A stretch of DNA of 64,000 bases from Microglena sp. YARC (taxonomy: Eukaryota > Chlorophyta > Chlorophyceae > Chlamydomonadales > Chlamydomonadaceae). Where the stretch lies: positions 24,147,193 to 24,211,192 of the forward strand of contig CM039465.1 of assembly GCA_022414725.1 (NCBI GenBank), given 5' to 3'. The position numbers and the translations under genes were made by a program. The notes beneath the pieces were generated by a model. That model worked only from the letters and a program-made list of their open reading frames with translations, had not been told where the DNA came from and made no database searches. The first letter of the stretch is position 1. Each line of letters begins with the position of its first letter. Positions 60,165-64,000 of this stretch are shown here, one piece after another.

Positions 60165-62925
60165 CTGGAGGTGGGGTAATGTTGGGGGATAAGGGGTTAA
60201 GTTGGGGGAGGGGGGGGAGGGGGGCTTGTTTTGTTGGTTGGTTAGTTAGGTTGGGGGAGGTGGGGTTAGGTTGGGGGAGGGGGGCTTGTTTGGGGGTTGG
60301 TTAGTTAGGTTGGGGGAGGTGGGGTTAGGTTGGGGGATAAGGGGTTAAGTTGGGGGAGGGGGGGGAGAAGGGCTTGTTTGTTGGTTGGTTAGTTGGGTTG
60401 GGGAAGGGGAGGAGTGGGGCTTGTTAGTTAGTTCTTTAGGTTGTGAGAGGGGGAGGAGTGGGGCTTGTTAGTTAGTTCTTTAGGTTGTGAGAGGGGGAGG
60501 AGTGGGGCTTGTTAGCTAGTTCTTTAGGTTGTGAGAGGGGGAGGAGTGGGTCTTGTTAGTTAGTTCTTTAGGTTGTGAGAGGGGGAGGAGTGGGGCTTGT
60601 TAGTTAGTTCTTTAGGTTGTGAGAGGGGGAGGAGTGGGGCTTGTTTGTTTGTTTGTTTGTAAGTTAGTTAGTTATGTTGTGGGAGGGGGAGCAGGGGGGC
60701 TCAGTTCGTTCGTTCGTTTGTTTGTTTGTTTGTTTGTTCGTTAGTTACTTAGTTAGTTACTTAGTTAGTTACTTAGTTAGTTACTTAGTTAGGTTGGGGA
60801 AGGTGGGGTTTAGGTTGGGGGATAAGGGGTTAAGTTGGGGGAGGGGGGGGAGGGGGGCTTGTTTGTTGGTTTGGTTAGTTAGGTTGGGGGAGGTGGGGTT
60901 AGGTTGGGGGAGGGGGGTTAAGTTGGGGGAGGGGGGGGAGGGGGGCTTGTTTGTTGGTTGGTTAGTTAGGTTGGGGGAGGTGGGGTTAGGTTGGGGGATA
61001 AGGGGTTAAGTTGGGGGAGGGGGGGAGGGGGGCTTGTTTGTTGGTTGGTTAGTTAGGTTGGGGAGGTGGGGTTAGGTTGGGGGATAAGGGGTTAAGTTGG
61101 GGGAGGGGGGGAGGGGGGGCTTGTTTGTTGGTTGGTTAGTTAGGTTGGGGAAGGTGGGCTTAGTTGGGGGATAAGGGGTTAAGTTGGGGAGGGGGGGGAG
61201 GGGGCTTGTTTGTTGGTTGGTTAGTTAGGTTGGGGAAGGTGGGGTTAGGTTGGGGGATAAGGGGTTAAGTTGGGGGAGGGGGCTTGTTTGTTGGTTGGTT
61301 AGTTAGGTTGGGGAAGGTGGGCTTAGGTTGGGGGATAAGGGGTTAAGTTGGGGAGGGGGGGGAGGGGGGCTTGTTTGTTGGTTGGTTAGTTAGGTTGGGG
61401 AAGGTGGGCTTAGGTTGGGGGATAAGGGGTTAAGTTGGGGGAGGGGGGCTTGTTTGTTGGTTGGTTAGTTAGGTTGGGGAAGGTGGGCTTAGGTTGGGGG
61501 ATAAGGGTTAAGTTGGGGAGGGGGAGGAAGGGGGCTTGTTTGTTGGTTGGTTAGTTAGGTTGGGGAAGGTGGGCTTAGGTTGGGGGATAAGGGGTTAAGT
61601 TGGGGAGGGGGGGAGGGGGGCTTGTTTGTTGGTTGGTTAGTTAGGTTGGGGAAGGTGGGCTTAGGTTGGGGGATAAGGGTTAAGTTGGGGAGGGGGGGGA
61701 GGGGGGCTTGTTTGTTGGTTGGTTAGTTAGGTTGGGGAGGGGGGGTTAGGTTGGGGGATAAGGGTTAAGTTGGGGGGGGGGGGGGGAGGGGGGCTTGTTT
61801 GTTGGTTGGTTTAGTTAGGTTGGGGAAGGTGGGCTTAGGTTGGGGGATAAGGGGTTAAGTTGGGAGGGGGGGGAGGGGGGCTTGTTTGTTGGTTGGTTAG
61901 TTAGGTTGGGGAAGGTGGGGTTAGGTTGGGGGATAAGGGGTTAAGTTGGGGGAGGGGGCTTGTTTGTTGGTTGGTTAGTTAGGTTGGGGAAGGTGGGGCT
62001 TAGGTTGGGGGATAAGGGGTTAAGTTGGGAGGGGGGGGAGGGGGCTTGTTTGTTGGTTGGTTAGTTAGGTTGGGGAAGGTGGGCTTAGGTTGGGGGATAA
62101 GGGGTTAAGTTGGGGGAGGGGGGAGGGGGGGCTTGTTTGTTGGTTGGTTAGTTAGGTTGGGGAAGGTGGGCTTAGGTTGGGGGATAAGGGGTTAAGTTGG
62201 GGGAGGGGGGCTTGTTTGTTGGTTGGTTAGTTTAGGTTGGGGAAGGTGGGCTTAGGTTGGGGATAAGGGTTAAGTTGGGGAGGGGAGGAAGGGGGGCTTG
62301 TTTGTTGGTTGGTTAGTTAGGTTGGGGAAGGTGGGCTTAGGTTGGGGGATAAGGGGGTTAAGTTGGGGAGGGGGGGGAGGGGAGGGGGGCTTGTTTGTTG
62401 GTTGGTTAGTTAGGTTGGGGAAGGTGGGCTTAGGTTGGGGGATAAGGGGTTAAGTTGGGGGAGGGGGGGGAGGGGGCTTGTTTGTTGGTTGGTTAGTTAG
62501 GTTGGGGAGGGGGGAGGAGTGGGGCTTGTTAGTTAGTTATTTAGGTTGTGAGAGGGGGAGGAGTGGGGATTGTTTGTTTGTTTGTTTGTAAGTTAGTTAT
62601 GTTGTGGGAGGGGGAGCAGGGGGGCTCAGTTCGTTTGTTTGTTTGTTTGTTTGTTTGTTTGTTTGTTTGTTCGTTCCTTCGTTCGCTCGTTCGTTAGTTA
62701 CTAAGTTAGTTACTTAGTTAGTTTGTCAGTTAGTTGGTTATTTAGTTAGGTTGTTGGAAGGGGAGATGTAAGGCTTGTTTGTTTGTTAGTTAGTTAGGTG
62801 GTGGGAGGGGGAGGAGTAGGGCTTATTTGTTAGTTAGTTAGTTAGTTAGTTAGTTTAGTTAGTTGGTTAGTTAGTTAGGTTGGGGGAGGGGGGGGGGGGG
62901 GGGCTTGTTTGTGAGGCATTTGCAG
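60165..62925. repeat. G-rich ~88-bp tandem array, over 20 copies (C-rich on DBT sense strand)
   Basis: The unit is about 88 bp: GGTTGGGGGATAAGGGGTTA, AGTTGGGGGAGGGGGGGGAG, GGGGGCTTGTTTGTTGGTTG, GTTAGTTAGGTTGGGGAAGG, TGGGCTTA. Subfamilies with AGGTTGTGAGAGGGGGAGGA lie at 60420-60640 and 62510-62580. (TTGT)n and (TTAG)n runs lie at 60645-60790 and 62570-62880. GGAGGTGGGGTTAGGTTGGG resembles the exon-adjacent GGAGGTGGGGTAATGTTGGG, so the array seems to grow from the polypyrimidine tract of the DBT acceptor. Confidence 0.9.
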
Positions 62926-63090
62926 TGGGGGTAATGAGGATGAGGATGAGGATGAGGATGATGAGGATGATGGTGATGATGGTGATGATGGTGAAGAGGA
63001 TGATGATGGTAATGGTGATGAGGACGATGATGGTGAGGATGGTGAGGATGATGATGGTGATGCTGATGATGGTGAGGATGATGATGGTGG

Positions 63091-63122
<32 letters not shown>

Positions 63123-63223
63123 AAGATACTGATGCTGATGATGATGCTGATCATAATAGTGATGATGAGGATGACAAGGATGATGAGGAAGATGAATTAA
63201 TGATGATGGATACATTATCTTAG
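62926..63223 (+). other. Acidic triplet-repeat open frame (possible exon, doubtful)
   Basis: After CATTTGCAG a frame of 98 codons runs to TAG at 63221. It is Asp/Glu/Gly-rich with an Ala11 run (GCT x 11) and ends E-E-D-E-L-M-M-M-D-T-L-S. The acceptor-like start and the non-repetitive end favour an exon. Against it, GAT repeats are naturally open in two of three frames, and the stretch lies on the opposite strand within what appears to be a DBT intron. I list it as a GAT microsatellite with coding look-alike features. Confidence 0.3.
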
Positions 63224-63239
63224 TGCCCTACTCAACTTT

Positions 63240-63478
63240 ACATGTATGCATGTTTGTTACAGTCCCTGGGTAGCCTCTTTCAGTGATATACATTGGTCTA
63301 GTGGTAGACTAAGTCACTTTAAGAATGAAGAGTCGGGGGTTCGACTCCCCCTTCGGTTGCAGGTCGTCGTCAAGCGCTATGGTAGCTTGTCCAGTTGAGG
63401 TAGGAGACCGCTCCCCACCCGCGTACGACGGGCTCCCTTAACACCACGCCTCACCAGGCGTTATCATTACCATTTTTT
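63240..63478 (+). mobile_element. tRNA-derived SINE, copy 3
   Basis: The head CATTGGTCTAGTGGTAGACT (box A-like) and GGGGGTTCGACTCCCCC (perfect T-arm with box B) is followed by GTCGTCAAGCGCTATGGTAG, CTTGTCCAGTTGAGGTAGGA, GACGGGCTCCCTTAACACCA and CAGGCGTTATCATTAC. The presumed acceptor stem does not pair, so it is a SINE head and not a working tRNA. It is the best preserved of the three tRNA-like heads here. Confidence 0.8.
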
Positions 63479-63481
63479 TTG

Positions 63482-63580
63482 TATGTTACAGTCCGGGGTA
63501 GCCCAAATAGGCTAATAGCCTTTGCCCTACCTTGAAAGGAAGGACTAAAAAATAAAAGTGCTGCAGCTTGACTGAGTCAT
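63482..63580 (+). mobile_element. Dispersed repeat family 3, copy directly after the SINE
   Basis: GTTACAGTCCGGGGTAGCCC, AAATAGGCTAATAGCC and ACCTTGAAAGGAAGGACT match the family, with a worn right end. Another GTTACAGTCCCTGGGTAGCC start occurs at 63257. Confidence 0.55.
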
Positions 63581-64000
63581 AGAAGATTTACGAGCATGAC
63601 AAAAGGATGGCAAAACAAAAGCATGAAAAAACAACATAGTTAAAAAAAGAAACAGTGGAAAACACACTCCGCATTCCTTTTAATGGTTACTTAGGGATTC
63701 ATGGATTCATGACTCACCAATGCTGGACACATGCTGACCTTAGAAGATGTACAAGGCGGGACAATGGATTCTTAACTCACAGTTTCATGGATTCATGACT
63801 CACCAATGTTGGACACACGCTGGCCTTAGAAGATGTACAAGGCGGGACAATGGATTCTTAACTCACAGTTTCATGGATTCATGACTCACCAATGTTGGAC
63901 ACACGCTGACCTTAGAAGATGTACAAGGCGGGACAATGGATTCTTAACTCACAGTTTCATGGATTCATGACTCACCAATGTTGGACACACGCTGGCCTTA
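63581..64000 (-). repeat. 86-bp tandem repeat with copies of an upstream DBT exon donor
   Basis: The unit is 86 bp, starting at 63721, 63807, 63893 and 63979 (cut by the window edge). On the minus strand each has GTGTCCAACATTG followed by GTGAGTCATGAATC. V-S-N-I-G in the right phase is the segment that must precede T-I-G-G of the exon at 60164, and GTGAGT is a strong donor. The frame carries TAA a few codons upstream, so these are copies and the true exon lies beyond 64000. 63581-63690 is A-rich with no feature. Confidence 0.65.

Noticed and set aside
60165..62880. Telomeric or subtelomeric repeat
   Set aside because: The GGGGTTA-like motifs are embedded in an 88-bp unit, not in a short regular telomere repeat, and DBT coding sequence flanks the array.
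63285..63360. A functional tRNA gene
   Set aside because: The T-arm is perfect and box A is present, but the acceptor stem does not pair and a conserved SINE body follows.

Overview
The window is nuclear DNA of a eukaryote. It has spliceosomal introns with GT-AG ends, tRNA-derived SINEs, a non-LTR retrotransposon, two MITE-like families and tandem-repeat arrays over most of its length. Nothing looks prokaryotic. The mix of compact coding exons and very repeat-rich introns would suit a unicellular alga or other protist, but I cannot name the organism.

Three split protein genes can be read through the repeats. Gene A (minus strand, visible exons 25751-25711, 19125-19060 and 16899-16811, continuing past the left edge) encodes an unrecognised protein. 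Gene B (plus, 29400-41496) is a complete five-exon ankyrin-repeat gene of 278 codons; every exon junction keeps phase and rebuilds an ankyrin consensus repeat. Gene C (minus, exons 60164-60047 and 48444-48318, continuing past the right edge) encodes the C-terminal catalytic end of the branched-chain 2-oxoacid dehydrogenase E2 subunit (DBT), with its His-x-x-x-Asp-Gly motif. Genes A and B are probably divergent around 29.2-29.4 kb. Genes B and C converge on a 7-kb intergenic stretch (41.5-48.3 kb) that holds a LINE, a SINE, MITEs and an LSU rRNA fragment.

The main result is that most large arrays are built from the edges of the neighbouring exons. The 83-bp array (about 14 kb) carries the last ~30 nt of a gene A exon plus its 5' splice site. 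The 99-bp array (about 9.6 kb) carries the tail of the DBT penultimate exon plus its 5' splice site. In the ankyrin gene, six of eight splice junctions have been copied into the adjoining intron, including 22 extra copies of one 3' splice site. The last-exon tails of genes B and C are also repeated downstream of the stop codon. Many introns are therefore bipartite: a half derived from the donor edge, a half derived from the acceptor edge, and often unrelated satellite or transposon DNA between. Acceptor halves are often C- or pyrimidine-rich on the sense strand.

Layout: 1-540 T/G-rich repeats with acceptor copies; 590-16810 the GGT-rich and then 83-bp array; 16.8-20.5 kb two gene A exons among TGTAT, 78-bp, CTAC and G-rich repeats plus a MITE; 20.5-25.7 kb the 91-bp and 77-bp arrays; 25.7-28 kb a gene A exon and a G-rich satellite; 28-29.4 kb a SINE and the putative divergent promoter; 29.4-41.5 kb the ankyrin gene; 41.5-48.3 kb intergenic; 48.3-64 kb DBT with two giant introns.
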